From contig CM049322.1 of assembly GCA_026874595.1 (NCBI GenBank), forward strand, positions 7,551,900 through 7,615,899: a stretch of 64,000 bases of DNA, written 5' to 3'. The DNA is from Sipunculus nudus (Eukaryota > Annelida > Sipuncula > Golfingiida > Sipunculidae). A program made the translations under genes and the position numbers. Of the stretch, positions 35,367 through 45,839 are shown one piece after another (position 1 is the stretch's first letter; the number at the start of each line of letters is the position of its first letter). The notes below the pieces were generated by a model. The model saw only the letters and a program-made list of their open reading frames with translations. It ran no database searches and was not told where the DNA came from.

Positions 35367-38300
35367 ATGGCACAGCTGAAGCACCCCTGCCAGCAACTGT
35401 TTCCACGCTGGCATCCTGACTGTGAACTCACCGTATGGGTGAAACCTGCCCATTACGCCAAACTGACAGATCTTCTAATAAGTACGGTGTACCCGGACGT
35501 GTACGACGGCATTTCAGAAGGCGAAGGACAAGGGCCGGAACACGTGTGGACGAGGTCATGCGTGAGCCCGCCCCAGTGGCGCGCACTCTTACTCTTTGAC
35601 CACTTAGCTGCGGAAAATACATACCTGTCATCAAACGGAGACATGGGAAAAGGGGGAACGCGTGGGGAATCACGTGCGTGCAATAGTTTGTCTCCTGCCC
35701 GTCCCGTGAACGTCGTCTTCGCCATTTTGACAAACAAACATGAGATCCCACGGGGGCAGACCGGTACAGCTGCATGCACCGTAACACTGCTTCCCGTTTT
35801 AGTTCTACGTAATGTACCTAGAACTTTTATCGTTGGCAATTCACTGTATCCGTCTGACGAGATCCGCCGGTGGGTGTGCAAGGCAAGTTCCGTCCACTTC
35901 GTGTTAAAGCACGTGTCGCGCTTTTACCTGCCGCCGGCCCTTTCCGGTGCGGCCTCGCAATGCCCCACTGACACACACGTGTACGAAACCCTCTGTAAGC
36001 GGTTGTACATTGACCGTGTGTGGGATGTCCAGCACAGGGCGTCCATCGACACGGATTCATCCTTTGCCTCGTTAATCACACACAGGGATATCACCCACGT
36101 GTCTGTCGTTGCGCTTCTACAACTGCACGTGTTCTCCATGCGACCTCTACAAAAAGCAGACGGGGCGGGCAGCATGTCTGTCAACGTGAAGTTGTGGGCG
36201 ATGTGGTCAGACTGGCTGGAAGGGCAAGGCGTGAAAGCCCACAACCCCTTCGACATGCATGCCTGTCTGACTGAACGGTCCTTGGAAGACGGATCCCTGC
36301 ACGGCCTCTCTTCTTCGAACGCCTACGGGTACGAGGGGCTCGTCCATTTTGTGGAGTTTGTGCGGTGGTGGTACGGATTCAACACGCATGTAGAAATGTG
36401 CCAGCACCAATCGATCTCGGCCGTGATTGCAAACATTTCGTGGATGAGGATCCACGTGGCCACCGTGGTGCGTAAGATCATGGAAGCATTCGGACAAAGC
36501 CCCATCTACACACGGCCGCCAGTGCACCCCATGTGCCCCGCGATTTGGACACTGGCCGTCTCGGACAATTGCCGACAGTGCAAACGGCAGGCGGAATATG
36601 AAATTCGTTTGCAGCTTGATAAGGTGATGCCACTGTTGGAGCGGTGCAAGCTGGGACGGTACATGCGGGATGTGCTATGCGCTGTGTTCTCAGACACACC
36701 CCTTGACGTAGCTCAGGCTAAGCTAAAACGTTACGACCCGGCCGTCGTGCACTGGGGGTTGGATTCTGTCGGCGGTCACGACAGCAGTGTAACGCGCACC
36801 ACAGCCTTGTCCATCAAGAACCAACACGCTCTAAAACAGCTGGCTGTTTCAAATTGGAACGCTGTTTACAGAAATGTGACAGATGTCCCGTCTCCACATT
36901 TTTCGAGACTTGCGGATTGTGTTACATTTGTGTCCCAACATGCATTACAGCAAGGGAGCGACGGCGGTCGGTTCAGGAACTACGCCCGTTTTCTCCCAGC
37001 GTTGTCGCGCCCCGTCAAGACGTCGGGAGGTTTCGTCCCAGTCTGCACCGACCGCCGGTTATGGAGGGCTTCCAAGGATTACGCTGGGATTACCGCACGG
37101 GTGAAGGCAGCCCTCGCGGAAGTGGAGAGGAGACGCGTCAGTGGAATGCCAAGCGACACAGGCGCGGAAGCCCGTGTCCAGTACGCGATGTCTGTCGCAC
37201 GGGCTTATCCTGGACTGCATGTGTGTGATGTACTGTCTTACCTTTACCACATGGACATGAAACAGGCCTTGTGCGTGGTTGGGCGATCCGATTACGACAC
37301 CGTGCGCCTGAACGAGTTAGGAGGATCTTTGCACGTGAAAGTGGACCCCGTACTGAGTTTGTTTTCCGTCATGTTCGACGTAGACATGACATACAGGACT
37401 CAATATGACGCTCCAACCCTGTCAGAAGTGTACGCTATTGCGAGGGCTTTGTACACATCCGTCATGGGTCTCGTGGGGTCTGTGCGTGTGGCACTGGGAC
37501 CAGAGAAAACGGACACAGAATCTGCAGCCGCTTCCGTTTTGACGAAGGGCGCCCTTGGAAAATCCGAACTTGAATCGTACATGGCCACACACCCAGACAT
37601 ACTTGGAAGCAGGTTGTTCGTATACATGTCAAACTCGCTGCCCCCGTGTTGCGCCGTGTACGATGAAAACCCTTCGCAGGTACCAAACCGTGCAAACATG
37701 AGACCGTTGGATGACAACCGTCGCGTGAGCGCAGACGAAGATAACCTGCTGCGCACTCTCACCGAACTGCAGCGGACACGGTCGCTCAGGGTGGTCGTGC
37801 AGCTCCCGCCTAACGTTTGTTTCGAATCAGCCGAAGCTTTCCTCTCGTATCAAGACATGCTTTTTGGATTTTTGAGGGCCGATGAGAGTTTGCGGCCGTT
37901 GGTCCACAGGTTGGGAAAAGAGGCTAACTTAGAACGGTTTATAGACATGGCCGTCTTCAGGGGCCAGTGCCGTATGCCACATTCCGGTAAAGCCGACGGT
38001 AGTCAACCGTTCGACCCCCTGACAGTGGTACCGACCCTGTGCCACGGTTCCGACCCGGATGTCATGCGCGAAACGTGCCTGCGCAACCACTTGGACCCAA
38101 CTGTTGGACTGATGCACAAGGACCCGTTTCCGGCTATGCACTCGAACGAACACCTGAAAAGAGGTCTGGTGATCAAGCAACGTGGACGCTCGGGTTTGTC
38201 TGTGTCGTCATTTTTACGCAACTGCCCAACAAACGGCCCGGATGCCCCTGTACATGCAGTGGACCAAATGGCTATGCGGGTGGTTGAAAGCACGCGCGAG

Positions 38301-39056
38301 CAGGACAAGTTTTCTCGCTGTGCCCAATTCATTTTGTGCCACTGGGGAACAAACCACCCTCGGCTCCTGCATGCAACTCCCGCCGACTTGTCTCTTTGTA
38401 CGGGTGACTCCCTTTTGAAAGCGTTAAACATTGTCGTGAAGCCCTGCATGCTGGAAGCACTTCTGACAGGTCCTCAATTGCCAGCCGCTTCAACCTTACC
38501 GACCGACAAACGTCCGCGGCCCTTGTTTCAGATCGCGGATGAGTTTTTGCGGTTAGGTTTCATACATGCAAAACGCAGCAGGCATTGGGCAGGTACCAGA
38601 CAGGAAGCTGAGGTCAGAGCTCACGGTATCTGTGTCGAATTTCAGATATCTCCCCCGGTGCATGCCGCAAGTAAGCGTAATGACAACAACACGTCCTGGC
38701 CAGCGTGTGTGTACTACGACCATACGACACGCTCTGATTGCAGATTGCGTCTCCGCTGCTCGCTACACCCGACCGCGTCCGTGGATGGCCTTGAGACGTA
38801 TTTGCGCCAAAAAGGTTTCAATCTAGACGAAGGTGAACCGGTTGACACGTGCTCAGAAGAGGGTGACATGTCAGGGGACGATTACGTGTCACAGGACTCG
38901 CAAGACGCTGAGGACCTAAAACGGTACTGTCGCCGTCGCCCTACCAAAGGTGAGCAATTATTAGATGCTCCCTTGAGGTTTAGCCTTGTATACTATTGTT
39001 TCCATAACCGGTGCAGTGGCGGATGGCGTGCGATTACAAGGTTTAGTGTAAATTAA
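35367..39056 (+). CDS. Candidate helicase-primase primase subunit (UL52-like)
   Basis: 1229 residues from the ATG at 35367; an earlier frame start at 35277 is an ATG that would overlap the divergent gene. Around residue 665-675 a hydrophobic strand ends in FDVDM, matching the DxD metal site of archaeo-eukaryotic primases. The C-terminal 130 residues carry a Cys/His pattern (CVYYDH, CRLRLRCSLH, then YYCFHNRC) like the zinc-binding end of UL52-type primases. Length is close to UL52 (about 1050) with an extension. Expected role: RNA primer synthesis in the replication fork complex. The middle region has no other recognised motif. ATTAAA at 39148-39153. Confidence 0.6.
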   Translation: MAQLKHPCQQLFPRWHPDCELTVWVKPAHYAKLTDLLISTVYPDVYDGISEGEGQGPEHVWTRSCVSPPQWRALLLFDHLAAENTYLSSNGDMGKGGTRGESRACNSLSPARPVNVVFAILTNKHEIPRGQTGTAACTVTLLPVLVLRNVPRTFIVGNSLYPSDEIRRWVCKASSVHFVLKHVSRFYLPPALSGAASQCPTDTHVYETLCKRLYIDRVWDVQHRASIDTDSSFASLITHRDITHVSVVALLQLHVFSMRPLQKADGAGSMSVNVKLWAMWSDWLEGQGVKAHNPFDMHACLTERSLEDGSLHGLSSSNAYGYEGLVHFVEFVRWWYGFNTHVEMCQHQSISAVIANISWMRIHVATVVRKIMEAFGQSPIYTRPPVHPMCPAIWTLAVSDNCRQCKRQAEYEIRLQLDKVMPLLERCKLGRYMRDVLCAVFSDTPLDVAQAKLKRYDPAVVHWGLDSVGGHDSSVTRTTALSIKNQHALKQLAVSNWNAVYRNVTDVPSPHFSRLADCVTFVSQHALQQGSDGGRFRNYARFLPALSRPVKTSGGFVPVCTDRRLWRASKDYAGITARVKAALAEVERRRVSGMPSDTGAEARVQYAMSVARAYPGLHVCDVLSYLYHMDMKQALCVVGRSDYDTVRLNELGGSLHVKVDPVLSLFSVMFDVDMTYRTQYDAPTLSEVYAIARALYTSVMGLVGSVRVALGPEKTDTESAAASVLTKGALGKSELESYMATHPDILGSRLFVYMSNSLPPCCAVYDENPSQVPNRANMRPLDDNRRVSADEDNLLRTLTELQRTRSLRVVVQLPPNVCFESAEAFLSYQDMLFGFLRADESLRPLVHRLGKEANLERFIDMAVFRGQCRMPHSGKADGSQPFDPLTVVPTLCHGSDPDVMRETCLRNHLDPTVGLMHKDPFPAMHSNEHLKRGLVIKQRGRSGLSVSSFLRNCPTNGPDAPVHAVDQMAMRVVESTREQDKFSRCAQFILCHWGTNHPRLLHATPADLSLCTGDSLLKALNIVVKPCMLEALLTGPQLPAASTLPTDKRPRPLFQIADEFLRLGFIHAKRSRHWAGTRQEAEVRAHGICVEFQISPPVHAASKRNDNNTSWPACVYYDHTTRSDCRLRLRCSLHPTASVDGLETYLRQKGFNLDEGEPVDTCSEEGDMSGDDYVSQDSQDAEDLKRYCRRRPTKGEQLLDAPLRFSLVYYCFHNRCSGGWRAITRFSVN

Positions 39057-39065
39057 CGGTGATAA

Positions 39066-39120
39066 ACAGATTAGGGGGGGTGGGGTGAAGAAAGGGGTTA
39101 TCCAGATGCATATGCGGGCA
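39066..39120 (+). other. G-rich tract, possible G-quadruplex
   Basis: Downstream of the primase stop, a run of seven Gs, then GGGG and a later GGGG within about 30 bases could form four G-tracts. This is a sequence observation only. Confidence 0.3.
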
Positions 39121-39206
39121 CGGTTTGTATTACATACATGAGTTATTATTAAAGTTTCATAATCGATCTATTTCGGAAGTGTTCTTGTGATGAGTGGGCA
39201 GATGTC

Positions 39207-39213
39207 TATATAT
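39207..39213 (+). promoter_or_regulatory. TATA box
   Basis: TATATAT about 85 bases before the ATG at 39297. It lies upstream of the alternative GTG at 39231 by only 18 bases, so it favours the ATG. Confidence 0.4.
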
Positions 39214-39296
39214 GGTACGTTTGTTGTTATGTGTTTCGTTGTATACATAATACCAGGATACTCGCGCTGCATGTTTCGGGGACAAGCGTGACATCC

Positions 39297-41267
39297 ATGG
39301 CGTGTCATGAAACGAACAGCACGACACAAAAACGCGAGAGCTGTTTTCAAGAAGGACTAAAAGACGGATTGCATGCGTCCCCAGCCGAGATACTAACCAG
39401 CCACCGGTGGAAAAGATATCGTGAGCGATACGGCGATTTTGATGGGCCCTTACTCGCTTCACAGTACGTAGGTGCCATAAGGGGAAGCCAGGTGTGCGCT
39501 GTTTGTGCGTTTAATGCACGTGCTGCACGTGATGAACAGTTTTGTGAGTGGGTGGAAGGTTTTGCTAACGCCATGCAGTTTAAACCTTTCTTTTCTAGCC
39601 TGACCACGTCCCTCGTCATTCTTTACTGGCGCCGCGTACACGCAGCTCTGACACGGCTCGAAGCACGGCCCGCCGCTGATCCCGATGATATTTCGAACGC
39701 GTTAGACGAAGAAGTGTTGAATTCAATCACACCCGAAGTATTTCATGTGCACTTCATCCACAACCGCTGCCAGTTCTCGTCGTTCAATACAGGACACGAT
39801 AATGCTGGACGTGTGGATGGCAACAGGCCGCTCTTACGCATTGAAAGGGGGGATATGTGGAGGACGTGGCACGTGCACAATAACAGCCACATTGTAGCTC
39901 AGATTTTGCAGTTACACAATGGGTTGGCCCTGTGGCAACGTTCTGCCAGCCAAGGCTTCCATAACACTCCGGCGAACGACAGGGTAGACACTAGCGCAGA
40001 CAGTGCGCGTGTTATCGGGCCGTGGGTTGTGACGTCCGGTTTAGAGTTACCTAGACTACCCACGACCGACGACATCCACCAAGGCGACACGAACGCGAGT
40101 GGCAACAGACAACAAACGGACACAGCGGGTTTGCACCCGGAAGAGTACGAAGAGGCTCTGTGTGTTAAAGCCGATGCATCGTCGAGGTTCAAAGACATTA
40201 CCTGCATGATGGCAGACGCGTGCTTTGGCGTGTGTGGGTCAGACATGTCAGAATATGTTCGTTCGTTTCAGCGCAGGTGGGACTTCATGTGTGACTTTAC
40301 ACGTGATACAGATACGGTTCAGTGCGAAGAAAACATAACAACCGGACATGTTGCACAACGCGCTGCGCGTTCGGGACGTGCCCCTGATTTCTCTCGGTTT
40401 CGGCCTTACCCGACAGGAAGGGAACGAAACAACACAGGTAGAGAGACAGAAGCGACGAGAACCGTGTCCCCCACGCTTGTACTGCGGGGTTACAGTTCCC
40501 ACTGCGGTCGTTCTTGGCACCAACCTGACGCATTACTTCAACACGAAAATAATGCGTTGACGCCTTCTGCTGCTGAGGAAGCGGGGGCCTGTGTTGCGGC
40601 AGAACCCTCAGAGGCCGGCATTGCGTACCGCCGGATGGCGGAAACACTGGAAGAGGTTCGGTCCGTTGTTCTGCGAACGTCGCAGAGAAGCCGACTCAAC
40701 CTGTTAAGAGGTAAAAGCAAGTCCTTTTTTCCTGCTGTCACCCCGCCTGAGGGTGTGGAATGGGCAGTCGATTGGGAACTGGCACCGGAAGACACACCGA
40801 CAGAGTGCTTGCTGTGCGGCATGTGCGCATTCTACGATTGGTACCGTGTGATAGAACATATGCTATTGTCGTTAGGCATGGAGAAGGCGTGCGCAATGCA
40901 GCCGGTTGCCAACGTTAACACATTCGTCTCTGTGTTAAACACGTTGCAAAAGCGCTTGTCAGACATGTCTCAACGCGACGTGGATCCACTCGACGGATTC
41001 CTATTGAAGGGTTTGAACCCCTCGGTTTTTTACCATCACGCGTTTTCGTCTCCGCTGTGCGCATTGAACAGGGCACGGATGGGTGTGATGTACGAAAAGG
41101 ATTCTTCGCTGCCTTGCGGTTCGGCAGTTGTCGCAGCATTAATGTACGTCGTGTACGGAAACTTCAACAGTTCTTGTAGGTTTCGCCCCCTGTGGTTGAA
41201 ACGGTGCATGCAAGTGTTACAGGGACATAAAGTGTACTGTGACCCCGGCGTGTGCTTGTCCGGTTGA
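39297..41267 (+). CDS. Cysteine-rich protein, possible UL32-like packaging factor
   Basis: 656 residues from the ATG at 39297; the frame opens at a GTG at 39231. Two CxxC-type motifs stand out: CAVC at 67-70 and CLLCGMC near 505. Near residue 585 a HHAFSSPLCALN segment recalls the conserved late Cys region of the herpesvirus UL32/BFLF1 family, which is needed for cleavage and packaging of DNA. Between them lies a long polar region (about 230-470). The match is from motif spacing and memory of family features, so it is tentative. Neighbours are the primase and a possible nuclear egress protein. Confidence 0.5.
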   Translation: MACHETNSTTQKRESCFQEGLKDGLHASPAEILTSHRWKRYRERYGDFDGPLLASQYVGAIRGSQVCAVCAFNARAARDEQFCEWVEGFANAMQFKPFFSSLTTSLVILYWRRVHAALTRLEARPAADPDDISNALDEEVLNSITPEVFHVHFIHNRCQFSSFNTGHDNAGRVDGNRPLLRIERGDMWRTWHVHNNSHIVAQILQLHNGLALWQRSASQGFHNTPANDRVDTSADSARVIGPWVVTSGLELPRLPTTDDIHQGDTNASGNRQQTDTAGLHPEEYEEALCVKADASSRFKDITCMMADACFGVCGSDMSEYVRSFQRRWDFMCDFTRDTDTVQCEENITTGHVAQRAARSGRAPDFSRFRPYPTGRERNNTGRETEATRTVSPTLVLRGYSSHCGRSWHQPDALLQHENNALTPSAAEEAGACVAAEPSEAGIAYRRMAETLEEVRSVVLRTSQRSRLNLLRGKSKSFFPAVTPPEGVEWAVDWELAPEDTPTECLLCGMCAFYDWYRVIEHMLLSLGMEKACAMQPVANVNTFVSVLNTLQKRLSDMSQRDVDPLDGFLLKGLNPSVFYHHAFSSPLCALNRARMGVMYEKDSSLPCGSAVVAALMYVVYGNFNSSCRFRPLWLKRCMQVLQGHKVYCDPGVCLSG

Positions 41268-41333
41268 TTATTAGGACGTGCAACGAGATGAAATACCATC
41301 TGTGTATTCGCGGGAGTATAGCACACATTGGTC

Positions 41334-42548
41334 ATGCGAATGAAATCAATGGGACGTCAAAAGTCGAGTGCAACCAGGCGCACCGTAGCGGGTCCCAAGG
41401 GGAAACGTCACAGGTCGAAACGGAAAACACGCATATACAACAGTGCCCTCAAACTGAAAGCGGCATATCGGTTTAACACGATACTGTTTGACCCGAGCAA
41501 AAGTTCAAAAAGGTTCAGAGAAATGTCACTGTCCGCATATGGGAAAGACGTGGCGCAAGGGCAACTGCCACACATTCAACATGAACGGTCAAACGATCTA
41601 AAGTCTGACATCCTGCCATTCGGACGCCCCGGAGTTTTTTACACAAACACGAAAGATATGCCAGTGCCGATGTTCACAAATGACGTCTTGGACATCGGTG
41701 GTATGCGCTCTCGCGTACAGGACGCTACCTGTTGCCTGGACCTTAATATTTTTGCCGACCCTGTACACAGCGGAGCAGTGGTTCCCTTCAGGGAGTGTTC
41801 CACCTGTCTTGCCATGAAGCGCAAGTATCTCAGCGAGCATCCTGTATTCCCTGATCAAGTGACGCCTTTCAAACAGGATCGGTCGGAGGAAGGTTCGTCC
41901 TGCATCGAGGAAGTCAATGTGCACGCGTTGCTTCATGACGTTAACTCCTTTGTACAGGCACCGCGGGTGATCTTGCTTGACGAACAACAAGGGAAAGATG
42001 GGTCGGGGCACGCATCGCAAGAGGCGTTCGTGCTCCTGCAAGGACTGCACCGTGCGTTCTCTAGGAATCCCGGCTGTGCCAGCCTCCTGGACGCGAAAAG
42101 TTTGGTGTGCATGGCGGTAGAATTTACAGTCGGCGCAGGGAAGAGAGCCGTTCACATGTTGAGAACAATATTCGCTTGTATGGCTAAACATAACGTGCAC
42201 CCGGACTCGTGCCGTCTGGACATCATGATCGATGACCCACACAATTGCGGCCTGCCAGGAGGATACCTCTCGCTAAAGTCGTGCACCTTCAGCTGCACAG
42301 GCTTCTTGCATATATGCCGCAATGCGCTCCGAACCCTATCAGCTCACGTCGACTACTACCGTGAAAGTTTTAGGATCTCATGGCAGGTGTACCCAGACGG
42401 CACACGGGGGTTCACGGTTGAACTCCCCGTTTGTGCATCGTCTGTCGACACGCGCACATTGACGTGTGATGATCGTATGTATCTAAAAACTTACGCATCT
42501 GAGGACTGGTACGGATTGTTGGAAGAGTGGGTCGCAACGGGATTGTGA
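41334..42548 (+). CDS. Basic N-terminus protein, possible nuclear egress (UL31-like) factor
   Basis: 404 residues from the ATG at 41334; the frame opens at a TTG at 41328. Residues 1-40 are very basic (GPKGKRHRSKRK), a likely nuclear signal. A Cys pair at about 133-134 and CSTC at 155-158, with later His residues, could form a CCCH zinc site like that of the UL31/UL53 nuclear egress proteins, although the spacing between the Cys sites is larger. The rest is a mixed alpha/beta fold ending in SWQVYPDGTRGFTV-type strands. The function is inferred weakly and other DNA-binding roles are possible. AATAAA at 42617-42622. Confidence 0.5.
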   Translation: MRMKSMGRQKSSATRRTVAGPKGKRHRSKRKTRIYNSALKLKAAYRFNTILFDPSKSSKRFREMSLSAYGKDVAQGQLPHIQHERSNDLKSDILPFGRPGVFYTNTKDMPVPMFTNDVLDIGGMRSRVQDATCCLDLNIFADPVHSGAVVPFRECSTCLAMKRKYLSEHPVFPDQVTPFKQDRSEEGSSCIEEVNVHALLHDVNSFVQAPRVILLDEQQGKDGSGHASQEAFVLLQGLHRAFSRNPGCASLLDAKSLVCMAVEFTVGAGKRAVHMLRTIFACMAKHNVHPDSCRLDIMIDDPHNCGLPGGYLSLKSCTFSCTGFLHICRNALRTLSAHVDYYRESFRISWQVYPDGTRGFTVELPVCASSVDTRTLTCDDRMYLKTYASEDWYGLLEEWVATGL

Positions 42549-42848
42549 CGACCCCGGTCGTTCGATATACATTTATACCAGGTTATGCATATGGTTTGAT
42601 ACACTTATTATTAGGTAATAAACTGTATCGTCTTTATATGATTATGTCTGGTTTTTTTCATCGCATTGACAGTTACACGTAATGACTAGCATTCTCTTCA
42701 CTGTCCGCTTTTGTTGATCAATCATTCACACGCACATCATCACACAATAAACAACAGTACATGTCATCGAAGGAAAAACAATGTTTTATTCGAAGAGTAT
42801 AAACACCATAGACCATGCACCCACATATTTTGCAGTCTCTTAACCCTG
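42549..42848. other. Convergent 3' region
   Basis: No gene supported. Plus-strand AATAAA at 42617-42622 ends the preceding gene, and a second plus-strand AATAAA lies near 42746. A minus-strand AATAAA at 42785-42790 serves the 153-residue gene. Confidence 0.5.
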
Positions 42849-43310
42849 TTAAGGCTCCAGATCAAGTTGTTGGAGTGATTCTGCCATCATCTGGGCACGC
42901 TTTTCCTCCCTCTTCTTGTTCTGTTCCTTTTCGTTCCTTTTCCGTCTTGGGTTGACAGGAACGTCCTTCGGGCGACATCTGTCTTGTGTATTTTGTGTAC
43001 TTCTGCCGATCTGTTCAAGCAGCCTAGTGCTCCTTGCCTCCATCTTCATATTGCGTTCAATCGTATCTTGCGACGATCTGGAAGTTGGAAACACGTCTAA
43101 AGAAGCCGCGCCGGGATCCTGCATATTCGCGATCAAAACCTGTTGCATTCGTTTCATATCTTTCGATAAAGCCGTACATTCCCCGACTATCTGCCAAAGC
43201 CTACCGATTATCAGCGCCAACCAATCGATAGGTATCAACACTTTGGTCTCGCTACTGGCGACGGGTACAGAACTGTCTCGCGTGGCTTGGTTACTTTCCG
43301 AGCCGCTCAT
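42849..43310 (-). CDS. Small amphipathic/basic protein, 153 residues
   Basis: A complete frame with an AATAAA 60 bases past the stop. The N-terminus is polar. A hydrophobic stretch at about 24-44 (LIPIDWLALIIGRLWQIV) is too amphipathic to be certain as a membrane span. The C-terminal third is very basic and helical (RRKRNEKEQNKKREEKR). No family. It might be a small capsid or tegument protein. Divergent from the 719-residue gene across about 210 bases. Confidence 0.6.
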   Translation of the reverse strand: MSGSESNQATRDSSVPVASSETKVLIPIDWLALIIGRLWQIVGECTALSKDMKRMQQVLIANMQDPGAASLDVFPTSRSSQDTIERNMKMEARSTRLLEQIGRSTQNTQDRCRPKDVPVNPRRKRNEKEQNKKREEKRAQMMAESLQQLDLEP

Positions 43311-43522
43311 GGTGCCGTGATGTGTAGAATGTGCGCTCGTGTCTGATGTGAATGCCTATGTGGTTCGGTATTTATTGGTTTTTCCCGGCGGTCACATGTC
43401 CTGGCGCTATTTGTGATGACGGGTGTCACAAATAGTGCAGATAACGTCTGACTGGACGAACTACTCAACAGTAACAAAAAAACGGTTCGGTTTTATAGTG
43501 TCACTAACAGGAAACAGCTGCG

Positions 43523-45682
43523 ATGTCCTCTGCCGGGGACAGGCTGGACCTCACATGTGAAAACAAGTGTATAGACAAACATGATCTATACGGATACCTG
43601 TCACCCGTGCGCACCATGCCCGGTGGCAGCCAGGGGTATGGCCCGGGTATACATAAAAACTGTTTCGTTGTGGGACTTCCTTTGCTCACAGGAGATACAT
43701 CCCCTGCTATGATGTTGTCGGCCTGCGACGGCGTTAGCCCCGTGGAGTACACACGCCTTTCCCGGTGGAACGTCCACGGAAGGGACGGGGAACTGAACAT
43801 TTCTGGTAACTACATCACATGCTCTACAGGTGTCGGGATGGAGTCTGGTCGGGTTACGTCGAACGAGCACCAGGTAAAAACCATGAGAAACAGCGGCCCT
43901 TTCACCCTCTCTGTGAACGATCTGGTTTGTCTGGTGCCGATATACCCTTTGCTGACACCGAACGACAGGCACTCACACAAGGACGAGATACCCCCGAATG
44001 ACCCCGCCAACCCATACGGACCCCCTGTTAGCATTGCTAAGGCGACCGCGCACGGCCTGACGTTTCCGGCCACCGTACCTATCTTTAAGATGCCTGAGGT
44101 GTTCACCGGTGTGCTGACGGGTTTAGTGTGTAAAGTCATGCGGAACGTGGACAAGATGAAGTACGCAAAAGCAGCCAGCTCAAACACGCGCTTGACCATG
44201 GAAGAGGAGTTGGGGGAACACCCATTCAGTCGGACGCTGGAGCCGACCTTGCTCCTGCATCTGTCAAGACTGTTGAAGCATTACGGTTGGCTGCAGTTCT
44301 ATGCCTTCTGTGACGCAGCTGTACGAGATCTCAATCTACCTGATCATGCTGCTTTGTCAGCACCTGGCATGCCACAAAGGGATTTGATGAAAGAATCCAC
44401 AGCTCTGAAGGATACACTGAAGACGCTTTCTGCCAATTCAAATCTGAAAGAGAGTGAAAAGGAAACCAACACTCTTGCTTTGCGGGCAGGTTTGAAAGCC
44501 GTTTGGACATCAATATGCAGCTTGGCACATGCCTATAACCCCCCAGTATATGGTAGGGTTGTACAGAGCAGGGCGTCCTCTATGACAGGTCACGCCATTA
44601 CCCCACATAGTTTTTTTGACTGCTTCGTGACTGGTACAAATGAACTACCTAGCGTTATACCACAAACAACGCTTCATAACCAGCTCGAACCATATGGCGC
44701 CGGGACGCACGGGGCTTTGCCGGCTGGTTTTTTCTATAAGTTTGATACCACGTCACAAGGTACCACTTTCCGACCCCTTATTTTAGACGAAACAAACCCT
44801 AGTGATTTCTCGACGTATGCCACTGCTTGGCAGCAGTGCAGGGAAACGCGAATGAAAGCGAAAGCTAACGTGCGCCAACGTGATGTGTGCATAGTGGAGC
44901 TAGTCAACAACGGCCCGGATGACATCAACACCCACATGGGTGCCTACCTGTGCGTGCAACCTCCTGTAATAATGCCGGAGTCGGGGTTTGGGGAAGATCT
45001 GCCTTACGACGATGACCCGAAACCGGGGGTGCTACGGCGGTGGGATCGGCTCGAGGCGGAGCATGTCGATGCCATCTGTGCTTACGGGCACTACCAGATA
45101 TCGCATCACTTCGACAAGCTGTTCCACCCCCCTTCCAAAGACGAACAGTCGTTCTCCCGCAGGCAACCGTCTCTGGCCAACAGCGTGCGCCTTGTCTGTA
45201 TTTTGGCGAACCAACTGCGTATGTGCAACAACGTCTGTGGTTCGGCGCTCAGAAGCCTTGCCGAAGAGTGCTGCCTGGAAGACGGGAACCTGGAATCAAA
45301 TGTGGCAATCTGTGACCCGGGTTTTGATGCTCCTAACCTTATTGACGCCCCAGCTAACCAACCGGCAGGCTACGATGAGGATCATACGGCAGATCCTGTT
45401 ATACTGCAAAACACACAGCTTTACGCATTCAAAGATGTCATGAACCCAGGAGCTGACATGGATGTTTACGAAGACAGGGATTTGTCTTCCCGCATAACAT
45501 GTGCACAGGCTATGTTACACGAGATCATAAGAACAGCTTCCGCCTTGTACGATGAAATATTCAGCGTAACCCCCGTTGCCGTTGCACTGAGGGCCACCGG
45601 TGTGAACCCAAGCAGCAACAGGACAGAAGACGGAGCTTTGATCATCCCTCCCGGTGCCACGTTTGAGGCGCGTGTTATCTAA
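43523..45682 (+). CDS. Unknown, probably structural protein, 719 residues
   Basis: ATG-to-TAA frame with an AATAAA at 45732-45737. No signal peptide, membrane span or enzyme motif. Rich in Pro, Asn, Thr and Gly turns with conserved-looking beta segments in the first 210 residues, then helical parts and a Cys-bearing helix near 545-580 (ANQLRMCNNVCGS). Such composition suits a capsid, triplex or tegument component, but I cannot name a family. A TTTTATAG element lies about 30 bases before the start. Confidence 0.65.
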   Translation: MSSAGDRLDLTCENKCIDKHDLYGYLSPVRTMPGGSQGYGPGIHKNCFVVGLPLLTGDTSPAMMLSACDGVSPVEYTRLSRWNVHGRDGELNISGNYITCSTGVGMESGRVTSNEHQVKTMRNSGPFTLSVNDLVCLVPIYPLLTPNDRHSHKDEIPPNDPANPYGPPVSIAKATAHGLTFPATVPIFKMPEVFTGVLTGLVCKVMRNVDKMKYAKAASSNTRLTMEEELGEHPFSRTLEPTLLLHLSRLLKHYGWLQFYAFCDAAVRDLNLPDHAALSAPGMPQRDLMKESTALKDTLKTLSANSNLKESEKETNTLALRAGLKAVWTSICSLAHAYNPPVYGRVVQSRASSMTGHAITPHSFFDCFVTGTNELPSVIPQTTLHNQLEPYGAGTHGALPAGFFYKFDTTSQGTTFRPLILDETNPSDFSTYATAWQQCRETRMKAKANVRQRDVCIVELVNNGPDDINTHMGAYLCVQPPVIMPESGFGEDLPYDDDPKPGVLRRWDRLEAEHVDAICAYGHYQISHHFDKLFHPPSKDEQSFSRRQPSLANSVRLVCILANQLRMCNNVCGSALRSLAEECCLEDGNLESNVAICDPGFDAPNLIDAPANQPAGYDEDHTADPVILQNTQLYAFKDVMNPGADMDVYEDRDLSSRITCAQAMLHEIIRTASALYDEIFSVTPVAVALRATGVNPSSNRTEDGALIIPPGATFEARVI

Positions 45683-45839
45683 ATATTTGGCACGTCGCAA
45701 TGCCGAAACACAAAAACACACATGTTACTTGAATAAATAAACACGATACCAACACAATGCATTTTTTATCATTTGAATTTATTCCACATGCAACACATAT
45801 AGTCGTCGCGTTTTTCATCGTACATGTGATACCCTGAGA

